Shown one piece after another: positions 25,293 to 35,804 of a stretch of DNA of 64,000 bases. The DNA is from Acanthaster planci (Eukaryota; Echinodermata; Asteroidea; Valvatida; Acanthasteridae), in contig NW_019091675.1 of assembly GCF_001949145.1 (NCBI RefSeq), positions 55,837-119,836 of the forward strand, given 5' to 3'. Position numbers and translations under genes: made by a program. Below the pieces are notes generated by a model, which was given only the letters and a program-made list of their open reading frames with translations, was not told the origin of the DNA and ran no database searches. Numbering within the stretch: position 1 is the first letter of the stretch; each line of letters opens with the position of its first letter.

Positions 25293-27960
25293 TCAAACGA
25301 GCTTCATATTTTTTGCCTGAGCGCATACGAGAGGGAAAAATAAGCTTTGAGACAATGACATAATAGTCAACTGAAATCATACAAGAACAAAATTTCGACA
25401 TTCGCACTTGAATTCAAAACACACTATCGAGTAAACTCAAATTTAAGGAAATTTGTACAGGCCCATGGCTTTCTGATCTTTAATAAAACTATTTTTTACC
25501 CTTACCTTTCTTATAAGTATAATGTTTAATTGCAATTCCAAAAAAAGGGTAAAATGTGTATCACAAATACCTTGCTCGTATCCGATGGGAACTGGGAGAC
25601 GCTCAAAAAAAATTAATAGAACTAAACCGGTAGATAGCTTGTAATTTGAAAAAAATTAAGAAATTTATCTGAAGGCCAGGCGCATAGCATTATGGTGAAA
25701 TGGTGTCTATCTGTGAAAATTAATGAAATTTGAAAAACCTACAAAAAATAAAATACTCGTAAAAGCGACGAAAAGCATAAAAGTCCAAGTTAAAACCTTT
25801 GTTTTCGTTGTGTTTTTATTATCATTATGTCAAAAATATTAGGCATGGTATTTGTCATTAATCAATGAATTATTCAATATTCTTTTCACTTCTTCTACAT
25901 ACATCTGCTTTCATTAGAATTTAAAGTTTTACAAACACAACATAATATTTACAAAAAAATAATCTATCAACCAGGAATAAGAGAAATCCGATTCAGTCGA
26001 AATAACAAAACAATGCTTTTCATTTAACTTATCTTAAACAGAAAAACTTTACGAGTTATCAGTTTTGCAGAAACTGGCCACGGACTCGCAACGCCTCGGT
26101 ACCAACCGGCGGCCATACCGTGCCGAATACAAAGGCGATGCATTTTTAACTATTGATGCCACTAACGAGTTCAGTTAACAAGGGCAAGCAAGCTTCATAA
26201 TACCCTTAGTGTTCTGCTCGATAAGACTGCTGCTAGTTACTTCAATGACTTGTGTGCTGTTAAACGTAAAACTGTTATACTGTCCTCTTTTTTCCTGTAT
26301 CGATTATTCTTATTTTTAATTCTTATTTCTAATAGGCCTACTAAATAGTTTCTATTAAGGCCAAACCAGCACTATATCTAGTATGCGTGCTAAATTGAAT
26401 GACTATTTGTTTTCTAAATTTGGCTTTTTTAGCAAATTTGAGCGCCTATAAACGAAACTATAGGCGTCGTGGGAATGTTGGAGAACCAAAGAATTACAAA
26501 CTTACTTCAATGCGCACGTCATATGAAACAAACGGGAAAGTATTGGGGGAACTGTGATCAACAAAGACTAGGCAAGGACAGGCCCTTTTGTTTTATTCGC
26601 CTGCATGCTGGAACGTAGTACAGGTTAAAGCATCGCTATCATGGGGATCAATGTAGCCCTCCCTCACTATTCCGAGTGGGGGGGGGGGAGGTACTAAAGC
26701 AAACCCCCACATACACACCCACACACTTTTTCCAAAACCTAAATGAAAATGTAGCCAGAAATTGTCTCCGTCAGAGCATCTGTCATCCAAAATTTCGAGA
26801 ATCCAAAGGATCTGAGCCAACGATTCCAGCAATACACGCTGTCTAGTAGTGCGGCTTGCTGTAACAGTCTTATCAGCGCACATAATCCATCGATCATGCG
26901 GTGGCTTTGCATGTTCAGTTTCTACGAAAATGCTTACATCTACAATAATGAGCGACATTATGAGTAACCTAATGGACTCCAATCCCCCTTGTGCAATTGG
27001 ACTAACAGGTTAAGCATAGCAACCAGGTTTGGTCAACCTTGTGACTTCAAGGTCTGTCTTAATGAAATGAACCTGCTCTGAGAGTAAATATAATTATCAA
27101 AGTCACGCCAAGCACGAAGCACTCAGAAAAATTATTTGAGCTGTCTCTCGGCATCAGAGAGCCACTTATTCAATACCAGGCCTTTTTATGTGACAACGCT
27201 TGTGTCTAAAATGATTGTCACTTCCCTACTCAACAAATCCCTAGTGATTACCCTTGTAATATAAATAATGTACAGAAAACTGACAACATGCGGGAAGTGA
27301 ATTATTTGTCGTCTGGTAGAGACAACAAAGTAGAGCACGCTAGATTGGCAATAGACATACGAGGCATGTCGTTAGCTTTCGATTCCAACAAACTTGTCAC
27401 ACACAATAGGTGCACACCCCATAGGATGTATGTAAATTCATTTTGAAATCGGAGTATTTGGGGCTGAACAAGCTAACTAAATACGAAAATCATAAGTAAA
27501 ATGAGCTTAAGCGTGAATAGGGAATCCGTAAAGTGTGAGGTATCTTGAAGAATATTTATTTTCAATTCAAAATTTCCATAACCATAAATAATTAGTGGAT
27601 GCATTCATGGGAAAGAATAACTTTTTGAGCATTACCGACAGATCTCAAGACTCTAATGGTTAATTTCTTCCACTACTAAAACAACCTAGCTATATAAATA
27701 TAATAAGGTTTGATCCAATTTCCCCCCAAAAGAAAAGAGGACCCCTAATTAAACTATGCGTACCAATATTCTGGGTGCTGCCTCAGTTTAAATTATTTGA
27801 AAAATTAAACTGTCAAATGATTAGATATCGTCTGGTGAAGGTATAAAATTACTATATGAATGTTGACAGTTTTAAGAATAGGACAAATTATTACGTAGTT
27901 TTCTGGAGTGTGCCCATCTATCAAACTGAAATTGCCAGTACTATTGTTGTGTCTTAGAAG

Positions 27961-28250
27961 CATGGGCGTAAATCCTGGGGGATGGTATATATATCCCCCA
28001 CACTTTGTGGGGGATGGATTATTGAATCACTTTTTGGTGAGCAAAAAAATTAACTTTTCAGACTTCCATCCACTAAAATGCGTTTAAAATCACTCAAAAA
28101 TGGAAAAACACTTTAAAAAGCCATAAATATGCCCTTCTGAATACATATTACAGATGTATATCAATATCATGAACATCGACCTCTTTATAGAGTCATATGA
28201 TGTCCCCACCTCCCCCCTAAAAAAAAATCCGGCACAGGTTTATGCCCCTG
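27961..28250. mobile_element. hAT-like MITE with GGGCGTAAATCC terminus
   Basis: The left terminus CATGGGCGTAAATCCTGGGG and the right terminus read inward, CAGGGGCATAAACCTGTGCC, form imperfect inverted repeats. The flanking octamers are CTTAGAAG (27953-27960) and CTTAAGAG (28251-28258), equal at six of eight positions, as expected for an aged 8-bp hAT target duplication. The interior is non-coding with short C/G runs. It lies about 60 bp beyond the GPCR stop codon, so it could overlap that gene's 3' UTR. Confidence 0.7.
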
Positions 28251-28315
28251 CTTAAGAGGTAGTCTTACGAGTGATAAGGCATTTTATTTTCATCGAGATC
28301 TAGAATGGTTTGAAA

Positions 28316-29326
28316 TTATGCGTCCGATCGACAGAGAACTTTCTTCAGGCAAGAGCGGTAAGTTTTACGGAGCACCTGTCTGTGCTCCGCCTGGGAATAA
28401 GTCAGAAAAAGTGTGCCAAAGTACACCTGGACAATTGGACTCAAAGACAAGGCGAACATCTGGGTGAGAAAATGAGTTATCCCGAGGTTATTAACAAATA
28501 TGAAAATATTGATGATGATGGGGTAGGGCAACCAACAGATCACAAACGAACCCAGGTACGTGCGTAGGTACGCGTTGGCTTTGCCTCTGTTGGGCACTCG
28601 GCCTGGCTGGGGCTGTGGTGCATGGTGACCCCTTGCAGTGCCCGCCTGCCGATCCTCAAGAGACCCGGCGCAGCCATTTCCTAAGGCCCTTGCCTCATCG
28701 TGTATTCGGCGTGCCTGCTTTCTGGCTATGCCGACCAGACAGATGCAAAAGACAGCTGTTAGCATTAGGCACGGGACAGTCAAAACGGTGGTGAATATGG
28801 CGTAGGACTCCAGGATGAGATGTTCATCAACAGCTTCTGGAGAGGTTTGCGTCGCGTCCCTGCTCCCGATGAATGGATCCGGATCTGTTCTTACGAGGGA
28901 CGTAGCCAACTGCCAGATGAGCGCCGTAATGGTAAGAGTTGCCCAAGAGCCAGCGATTATGCAAGTGCATCTCCTTCTGGTAGTGAAGATGATATAGCGC
29001 ATCGGTGAGGCAACCCGAAAATACCGGTCCGCGGCCACGATGAGAGAGCTGATGCAGTAGCTGCTAGTTGCCACGCCAAAAATGATAGTCACAACTCGAA
29101 CTTCGACAGCTTTATCGGCAGAACCGAAGCCAGCAGCGAACATGCAGTGAACGAAAATGGCCACACTCAAAAGGAAATCTGACACGCACAGGTTGGCTAG
29201 GAAAAAGTTGGAACTATCATGCAGGCTGCGATTCCAAACTATCAACCCTACCACGCTCGCGTAAGTTATACCAGTGACCAGAAAAAACACAGGGCCAAAA
29301 ACAACGTACGCAATCGAAATCTCCAT
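28316..29326 (-). CDS. Intronless orphan rhodopsin-class GPCR
   Basis: A single open frame of 336 aa starts at an ATG in good context (A at -3, G at +4). Seven hydrophobic segments are visible. D50 in LANLCVSD fits D2.50, DRY is intact (100-102), W128 fits W4.50, P185 fits P5.50 and CWLP is at 264-267. Three hallmarks are missing. There is no Asn at the TM1 position (YASVVG). There is no Cys at the top of TM3 and none in the second extracellular loop, so the usual disulfide cannot form. NPxxY in TM7 reads SPIVQ. The extracellular N-terminus is only a few residues long. Loss of the TM3-ECL2 disulfide, and MRYIIFTTRRR after DRY, recall the melanocortin/S1P/cannabinoid (MECA) group, but ligand and coupling cannot be inferred. 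The third intracellular loop is long and rich in Gly, Gln and Pro. Intronless GPCRs often arise by retrocopy; no poly(A) remnant was seen. Confidence 0.85.
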   Translation of the reverse strand: MEISIAYVVFGPVFFLVTGITYASVVGLIVWNRSLHDSSNFFLANLCVSDFLLSVAIFVHCMFAAGFGSADKAVEVRVVTIIFGVATSSYCISSLIVAADRYFRVASPMRYIIFTTRRRCTCIIAGSWATLTITALIWQLATSLVRTDPDPFIGSRDATQTSPEAVDEHLILESYAIFTTVLTVPCLMLTAVFCICLVGIARKQARRIHDEARALGNGCAGSLEDRQAGTARGHHAPQPQPGRVPNRGKANAYLRTYLGSFVICWLPYPIIINIFIFVNNLGITHFLTQMFALSLSPIVQVYFGTLFLTYSQAEHRQVLRKTYRSCLKKVLCRSDA

Positions 29327-30018
29327 CGTGTCACTCTTCCGAGTTGTTAATGTCAGAGACTGTGGAAGGGTTCACATTTGGAGAATTCTCTGCCTTGTAA
29401 AAACCTGTGCATCCCATAATTCGTTTTTCCCTATACAGAAGTCCTCGCTCTTCGCGATAAGTCGGTCTCGCCACATGATTACTGACATGATTAACTACCA
29501 TACATCACCGTGCGTCAGCCTCTGATGTCAGTTACCATGACAACAGAAGAACTGATGAGCAGGCAAATTATAAGGATCCGCCCGGGTGCTCTTTGATGGA
29601 GACGATTTCATGAAGATGGTCTGACCATACTGATCAAACGTAAATTTCAACTCGAGGTTTTTTTTTCTGATACATTGCCCTAAAAAGGATAGGCCCTATA
29701 GTCCCATCGTGGTACCGTAAACCTCCCACCTGTTTGTTAAAGTTGAAGGGTTTCTGTACTGACTGGAAACATTTATTTCATGTTGGCGACTAAAATATAT
29801 CCTAAAATACACCAATTCCATACATGGATAATGAAATTTTGCTTCATTATGAGAACCGACGTGTTGTCAACTCCCTGATAATTGCACATCGTCAAACTTA
29901 TTACCCACATTTAGGAAAAATCAGCAACTCGCTTTTGGCTTTCCCTGTAACACAGCTTATGTCATTGAGAGGTCAAGCTGCCCCAGATAAGAAAATAGGT
30001 CAATTGGGAGACATTTTG

Positions 30019-30071
30019 NNNNNNNNNNNNNNNNNNNNNNNNNNNNNNNNNNNNNNNNNNNNNNNNNNNNN
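30019..30071. other. Assembly gap (53 n)
   Basis: A run of 53 n separates AT-rich intergenic DNA. The true gap size is unknown. Confidence 0.99.
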
Positions 30072-31169
30072 TTACCGTCCAACTTTTGAGAGTTATAGAT
30101 TAGGGTCTAGAATGGAAACATACAAAGTTTGGTTCAGATCAGACAAGGAAATATTGAATTATGGGACAGTAAAGGCGGAAAATTTGTGTGTACCTTCTCA
30201 TGGGAATGTCTAATGACCCATTAGCGGTAATACGTATTTATGTTTGATGAATTACACCTCATCAATTACGTTCTGGAGCTTGATTGGCCGACAACCATGA
30301 CATGCGCTATTTTTGCTCTCGTGCTGTGCATAAACAAAAGTACTCTATTCTGTTGCAACCAAGTACTAACACCTAGCAACTGAAGCACGTTTTTATTGTG
30401 TGCAAAGGGTGTAAATACTTACAGGTGTGATCTTTATTCCAGAGCTACAAGCCCTACAGTGTTTTTGTTTTTTTTTTTCAAACATTTGCAACTGGTAGTT
30501 TGGAGAACTTGCTGGTAAATGTTCAAGAAACGTTTTCAAATAGAACCACATTTCAGTTGAAATTATTGTTGAAATATGTAGTTATTCCTGACACCAAATA
30601 GAATCTGTGGGAGAGATTTATGAAACGTGATGATGTAGTTAGCAGTACAAGCTTGTGTTTCGTAGTTAAAAACATAGAATGTTAGACAGATCAACCCGAG
30701 GAACTAGTGTTTAACTAACAACACCGCTCGAAGCAGTAATCATTTTGTAAATTAAACTACGGAAAAAACTGTCATCTGATCGGTGAATTGTAGAACACAT
30801 GACATGCTATGGTGCACCCATCATAAGACGTGGTAAGTAGCAACTTGACGAACCTTGGACACACTGGTCAAACAAAAATGCATGCTATATCTTCACGCAT
30901 TTGCAATGCTTCACACAAAATAACAGACAGAATACGATAAACGCGAAGCACTGGTCATGCTGGTATCTTAAAGATTGAACTACTGTGTACCCTACTAAAA
31001 AACAAAAACATCGGACAGTTGAGTATTTCATTGATTTTTATTGTTCACTGAATAGTATTTTTATATCTCAGACAGAGTTAAAACGCGGAACATGACCGTA
31101 TTTTGATAATGCCCTCCGCGTCAAAACGCGCTCGTCACGAGTATTGATCTCGATATGTAATGGCGATCC

Positions 31170-31245
31170 CCGGACACGAGACAGTTTACGCGCGCGCCAA
31201 GTCTATATAAGGAGATTCTTCGGACTACTTGCACAGGGAATATAA
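31170..31245 (+). promoter_or_regulatory. TATA-type core promoter candidate
   Basis: TATATAAGG at about 31203-31211 is preceded by a GC-rich block containing GCGCGCGCC. A candidate start region of about 30 bp spacing (TTCGGACTACTTGCACAG) follows, and a short frame beginning ATGGACGGG lies about 40 bp downstream. CpG content rises sharply over 31085-31200 compared with the AT-rich surroundings. No downstream protein-coding exon could be recognised, so the transcript could be non-coding or part of an unseen spliced gene. Confidence 0.35.
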
Positions 31246-32427
31246 TGGACGGGTGGTCAGGAAAATGGAAGTAAAATTCTGGAATAAAATCCTTGGAAAT
31301 TCCTTTTGGCTCCCTGACTAAACGGTACTTATGAAAGGGAATAAATTGTGCTTGGTCGGTCTTAGACTAATGATGAACACCAGAGGAGAATAAACGGTGA
31401 TAATTGGGGCTTGGACATTAGATATATACCGAATTAAAAATTACGTTGTGCTACAATGGTTTTTCTGTAGAATGTGTCAGTAAATGACAGAGAATCTTTG
31501 TAACAGACGCACTCTGTGACTTTACAGTGATTTTTTAGAGTTACAACAGAACCCTGTAACGAGCTTTGTAAATGTCCTCTGTAACATGAAGTAATATAAA
31601 TTTACAAATTGACTTTGTTGCACAAACCACTTTCATAAAGCTGGTTTCGCCATTTTTCTCGTATGTACATGTTATTGCGAGTAACAGGTAATGATTTTGA
31701 GGAAAAAAAGAATTTTATTTTAAGTCAACTTGCGTACCAAAAATAGGAACTGCTAAAACAAGTATGTTTTTTAACCTTCCATCCTGCCAACTGTGACTAT
31801 AAATTGAAAGAAAAATCGAAAAAGCCGTATGTCGTTATATATTAGTCTGGTAGCAACTGTGATAATACTGCATCCATTGGGTAAGGAAATGTCAAGCGCA
31901 GGTAGCTTCCATCAACCTTGCAAGCAACCTTCCTCAACCTCGTCTAAGTTGCTTCCAAAAACATAATTGTTTTAGTCGGAAAACAATGTCTTTGTAAATC
32001 CACAAATAAAAATCTGTTCATTTTAATACAAAATGAGCCTCTGTACATAAACATGACAGTTATAATAAGAATTGACATAAGATTCTATGTAAATATACAG
32101 AAAAGTTTCCAGTGAATAATTTCTTTTCTACTCACCCATTCTTTTTAAGAAAAATTCGAAAAATTTCTGTCAGGGGGAAGTCCCCCTGCCCCCTCCCTCG
32201 GTGGATAAGTCACTGCCACCACGCCCACAAAAACAACAAAGGTGGAAATTTGTACGTTAACCTTACATACCTGGAGTGGATTTATGAACAAAAGATGTCC
32301 AGACGACGCAGGAAGCTCGAAGGGATATGAAGGTTAGGGTTATTATTTCGTCGTAAAAGGAAGAGGAACAGTCTAGGAAAGATTTTACAAAAATCTAGGT
32401 AAAAATTGTGTTCCCAGTTGAAATATT

Positions 32428-32793
32428 TCACGAAGTCATTCTTCTCCACGAAAGGAATGTCAACACTACACATGTAACATAAGTGGGTGGGGTGTGTTTA
32501 AAATCTACGAGAAAAGCGATATAGGAGACAACACGTATTTCGTTTCCTTTCCTAAATTCGCATGCACCCACATTAGCCTCATCTTTTAAAAGGTCTCTGT
32601 TACAAATCTCCCCACCCCGCCAAAATAATGGTAAAAGGCCACTGTTAATTCCGCTGTTCACATTTTGATTAAAAGCCACTATCGACAGCTCTATAATGCG
32701 GCGTCGACTTGTTCCACCCACTAAGTAAACGCAACTGGCATTGCACAGCGCTCGTGCTAAGATCTCTCGTGTCACCTCAATGACGGATGCCAT
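32428..32793 (-). CDS. Doubtful 121-aa ORF, possibly a first exon
   Basis: The frame begins with an ATG in the context CCAAGATGGCATCC, the same AAGATGGC form as the PEX5 and MRPL47 starts, and reads MASVIEVTREILARALCNAS. I do not recognise the protein. Only the N-terminal part looks protein-like, and a possible donor (TTA|GTGGGT) follows after about 24 codons, so the remainder may be intron. No downstream exon was found before the assembly gap. Confidence 0.2.
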   Translation of the reverse strand: MASVIEVTREILARALCNASCVYLVGGTSRRRIIELSIVAFNQNVNSGINSGLLPLFWRGGEICNRDLLKDEANVGACEFRKGNEIRVVSYIAFLVDFKHTPPTYVTCVVLTFLSWRRMTS

Positions 32794-35294
32794 CTTGGTA
32801 ATTAACTGAGCAGCTTCAACAATCCAGTCAAATACAAATCAAGACTGCACCATGTGTCATTATTCTCAGCTGCATCAAGTCAGACGTTAAGCAGCCACAC
32901 ACGTACATAACACTATTAAAATACTGTACACTTTTTGGGTTTTCTGTTTGTTGATTTATTGGGAAGCGATAAATGCGAAAAAAATCAAAAGCATGAATAT
33001 AGTGTCTCTGAGGAAATAATTTTAAGAAAAAGCTGATGGCAAGTGTTGTAAAAATACATTAAGAAAAATCCTGGCTATACAATGCACAAGAAAAACTCCT
33101 GCTTCAAAGTAACAAAAAAACAAAACAGAGATGGTCCTAATCATTAGACTACTTCTGATAGAAAGTCCACATTTGTTCTGGGATCCATGTAGTACAGCTT
33201 AATTTGAACGTACAAATTCCTTAAAAATTTCATTCAAACTAGTGAACAATAAGTGGTCGTGTCCTCAGGCAGAAGACAAGAAGTACATGCGATTGGTATA
33301 TTTCATATGTGCTTGACCACCGGATCAGGAGAATGGACAACGATAATATCCAGAGCCGACTGAAAGAGGGGCATTATTCGTTTAACACTGGCCAGAGTAT
33401 ATTCATGCCCATTCAAAAACACAGAAACTTACGAGTTAAAGGACTAAGAAATTTTGAATGATATTGTTTTTACTTCCTTTGCTTTGATTCAAATACCCAT
33501 GTAATGGTCTGTGCCTCTCCTGAGTAGTTGTAAACAATCCCGTTATATGGAGATTGACATGCACATGGCGCATACTATGTGAGGCACAAAGAACACAATA
33601 AGCCGGTTTAATGTGAATCTGGGACTCTCAAAATGCTGACTCATTGGTACCGTAACAAGTGAGGATTGTGAACGTTAAACTGATACAAGGGAAAAGGGAC
33701 CAGATTTTATAGGAGTCTGAATTTCATGTGACACTGAAAAAGTGTTAATGATCAGCAAGCTGGTGCTTCTTCAACCATTTAAAGGCAGGCCATGTGACAG
33801 GCTCTCAACCAATAGGAATGGCTAAATTGTTTTAAGTATTTATGAATACTAGATAAACTGAAATTGCCAATGATTTGAGTCATTTTTTTTCAACGAGTCG
33901 CTACATAGGTTCATTTGCAGGCCAGCTTTGAATGAAAGGTGAGTTAACAAGAAAAGAAATCAACAGGGGTGGCCTTGACCCCAACCCTCATTTTTTGCAA
34001 TGAAAATGCAAACACCTTAAGGGAAAGAATATAACATTATAAATGAAAAAATTTGAATTTTTTACTTTTTGAAATTTCATCGTGCTTTAGGAAATCCCCA
34101 ACTTAAACACTGGATGCACCACTTAAGAAAATGCCACTGCAGATAGCCCCTCCAGGTAGTCCAAAAGAGAAAACATGATTGAGTTGGGAATGATGAACCA
34201 AGGTGATAACTAACATGGTGCACCCAGTGGGATTCCAACCTCTGCCATGTGAGGTGAGTGGTAGAGTAACAGGTTGGTGTTTGCTCTCCAGGAACACGGT
34301 GCTGATCTCGATATAACTGGAAATCCAAGATGGGGTAACTTCTAACAGTTTGCAGTAAAACTGCAATGAATGACTCCGTAATAAATGGCATCTGCACTTT
34401 TTAAGTGACAAGTACATGCCAATTACATCTGTTGCTGAGCCGACCTTTTGGGTTGAAAAAAAGTACTGCAGAAGTAAGACAGTTATATATACAAGACTTA
34501 ACATGGAATAAATATTCAAAAGACTGTAAAATAAAGCAGAATTTGACATTCTGGTGTCTTTAGCATGCAAATCCTATCAAGCATGTCTAGGTGATAACAC
34601 CTTTGTAACACCTTTGTAACAATGAATAAAGAAAAGCCATATTTTCTTAAAGTCGACAGAGTTAAACAAGAATACAATTTTCACACAAAACACAATGTGA
34701 AGAAAACAGTTTCTTTTCCACTAACCATTTTGAAAGCAATTACATTCAAGCACTAACATTGTACATGTAAACTGCCTAACTTGTCTCTACTCTCACTTTC
34801 AATAATGTAGTATTTCTACTTTCAAAAAAGTACAGAAATTTTACTTCAAAATGTTACAAGTTGCTTTTATGCATTAAAAAGACTAACTCAGCATGGTAAC
34901 AAGACATAATACCTCCAAATCACTGAATGCGTACTTCCGGCTGTAAGAAACCTGGTCAATAGACTCCCATAAGCTTGAAGTAATCAGTCTACACTGTGGA
35001 CGCTTATCACAATTCTCTCTACAAAACATGACACATCACATTATCAAACCAGTCAAAAATGTTGACATTAAGGAAATTAGTTTCATACAATACTGTCAGA
35101 TGTCAGCCCGGGTTTTCCTCGGTAACCGTTGCTGTTTGAAGGCAGCCATCTTTGTCTGGTTACTTGTTAACACTCAAAGTGAAGAGAGGTTGATCACACA
35201 AGCACCAGACTGCTGCTTGGCAAAAGCTTGAATGGGAATGCAACAAATGTGTGCGATGGAAATGCAAGATGGCTGCACATTCACACTTGGTCTG

Positions 35295-35804
35295 TTAAAG
35301 TTTCTCTTTCAATGAGTAGATGCGACTGATTATCTTGAGGGCTGGTCCAAGCTTCATGTTCATGGCTGTCATCAAGTGGTCCTCCTTGAGAAGCATCAGG
35401 GCCTGACCGTCAATCTCCTGACGGAGGAACTCATCAGCATAGTCTGAGCAGCCAGGCAGATCACGGATGAAATCATAGACATCCTGGACTGACCACTTGG
35501 CAGGGTCACCCCCGAGACCAGCCAGGTCATCAAATGCATCGTCCGAGACTGGTGGTGTGGTGTCTTCTGCATCGCTGTTGGGAGCTGGGGATAAAGTCAG
35601 GGAGGATTCCATTGAGGAGGAACCCTCAGAGGGGCCCAGGCTGCTGCTGTTGCTGTCTCTGTCCTGGCTGGCAGTGGTGGCAGAAGAGGGATTGCCACCA
35701 GGGGGCAGGGAGGCGGAGCCTGAGGTGCCCGGGGGTGGGTCTTGGCCATAGACTCTCTCTGTCTGTGTGAAGGGATGGAAAGACTTCGCATTGAGCAGAT
35801 GACA
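35295..35804 (-). CDS. PHC: PHC last exon: linker and SAM domain
   Basis: This 170-codon terminal exon (including the stop) begins CHLLNAKSFHPF after acceptor TTTCAG. It continues with a low-complexity linker (PPPGTSGSASLPPGG, DRDSNSSSLGPSEG) and an acidic stretch (DAEDTTPPVSDDAFDDL), and ends with a full SAM domain. The SAM core WSVQDVYDFIRDLPGC, QEIDGQALMLLKEDHL and KLGPALKI carries the Polyhomeotic-specific residues used for head-to-tail polymerisation. The protein ends KEKL shortly after the fifth helix, as in the family. Confidence 0.95.
   Translation of the reverse strand, partial: CHLLNAKSFHPFTQTERVYGQDPPPGTSGSASLPPGGNPSSATTASQDRDSNSSSLGPSEGSSSMESSLTLSPAPNSDAEDTTPPVSDDAFDDLAGLGGDPAKWSVQDVYDFIRDLPGCSDYADEFLRQEIDGQALMLLKEDHLMTAMNMKLGPALKIISRIYSLKEKL

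Larger units (their letters stand above)
24403..28315. other. Intergenic region between MRPL47 and the GPCR gene
   Basis: MRPL47 is transcribed to the left from 24402, so its promoter lies just right of that point; the first 150 bp contain several CpG-bearing motifs (CGCGTACG, ACGTACAC, GGGCGCAACCGG). The GPCR gene ends at 28316. I could not support a gene in between. The stretch includes a doubtful degenerate MITE (24918-25292), long AT-rich DNA (25440-27900) and a clearer hAT-like MITE (27961-28250). Confidence 0.4.
29327..35294. other. Gene-poor stretch between the GPCR and PHC genes
   Basis: Nothing here could be assigned to a gene with confidence. The first few hundred bases must contain the GPCR promoter (minus strand). 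Also present are the assembly gap 30019-30071, a TATA-type core promoter near 31203, a 121-codon minus-strand frame starting at 32793, and PHC 3' UTR sequence just left of 35295. The ORF spanning the gap at 29824-30213 is an artefact of reading through n. Confidence 0.4.

Noticed and set aside
26593-26958. Minus-strand ORF of about 120 codons (MSLIIVDVSIFVETEHAKPP)
   Set aside because: No recognised domain. It contains a poly-Pro run from a G-tract, has no splice or promoter context, and its composition is typical of chance frames.
29824-30213. 129-codon plus-strand ORF
   Set aside because: It is open only because it reads through 53 n, and the flanking parts show no protein-like signal.
34103-34570. 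Minus-strand ORFs and a B-box-like GTTGGAATCCCAC near 34230
   Set aside because: The ORFs overlap each other in different frames and look non-coding. The box alone, without an A box or a second copy, is too little to call a SINE.
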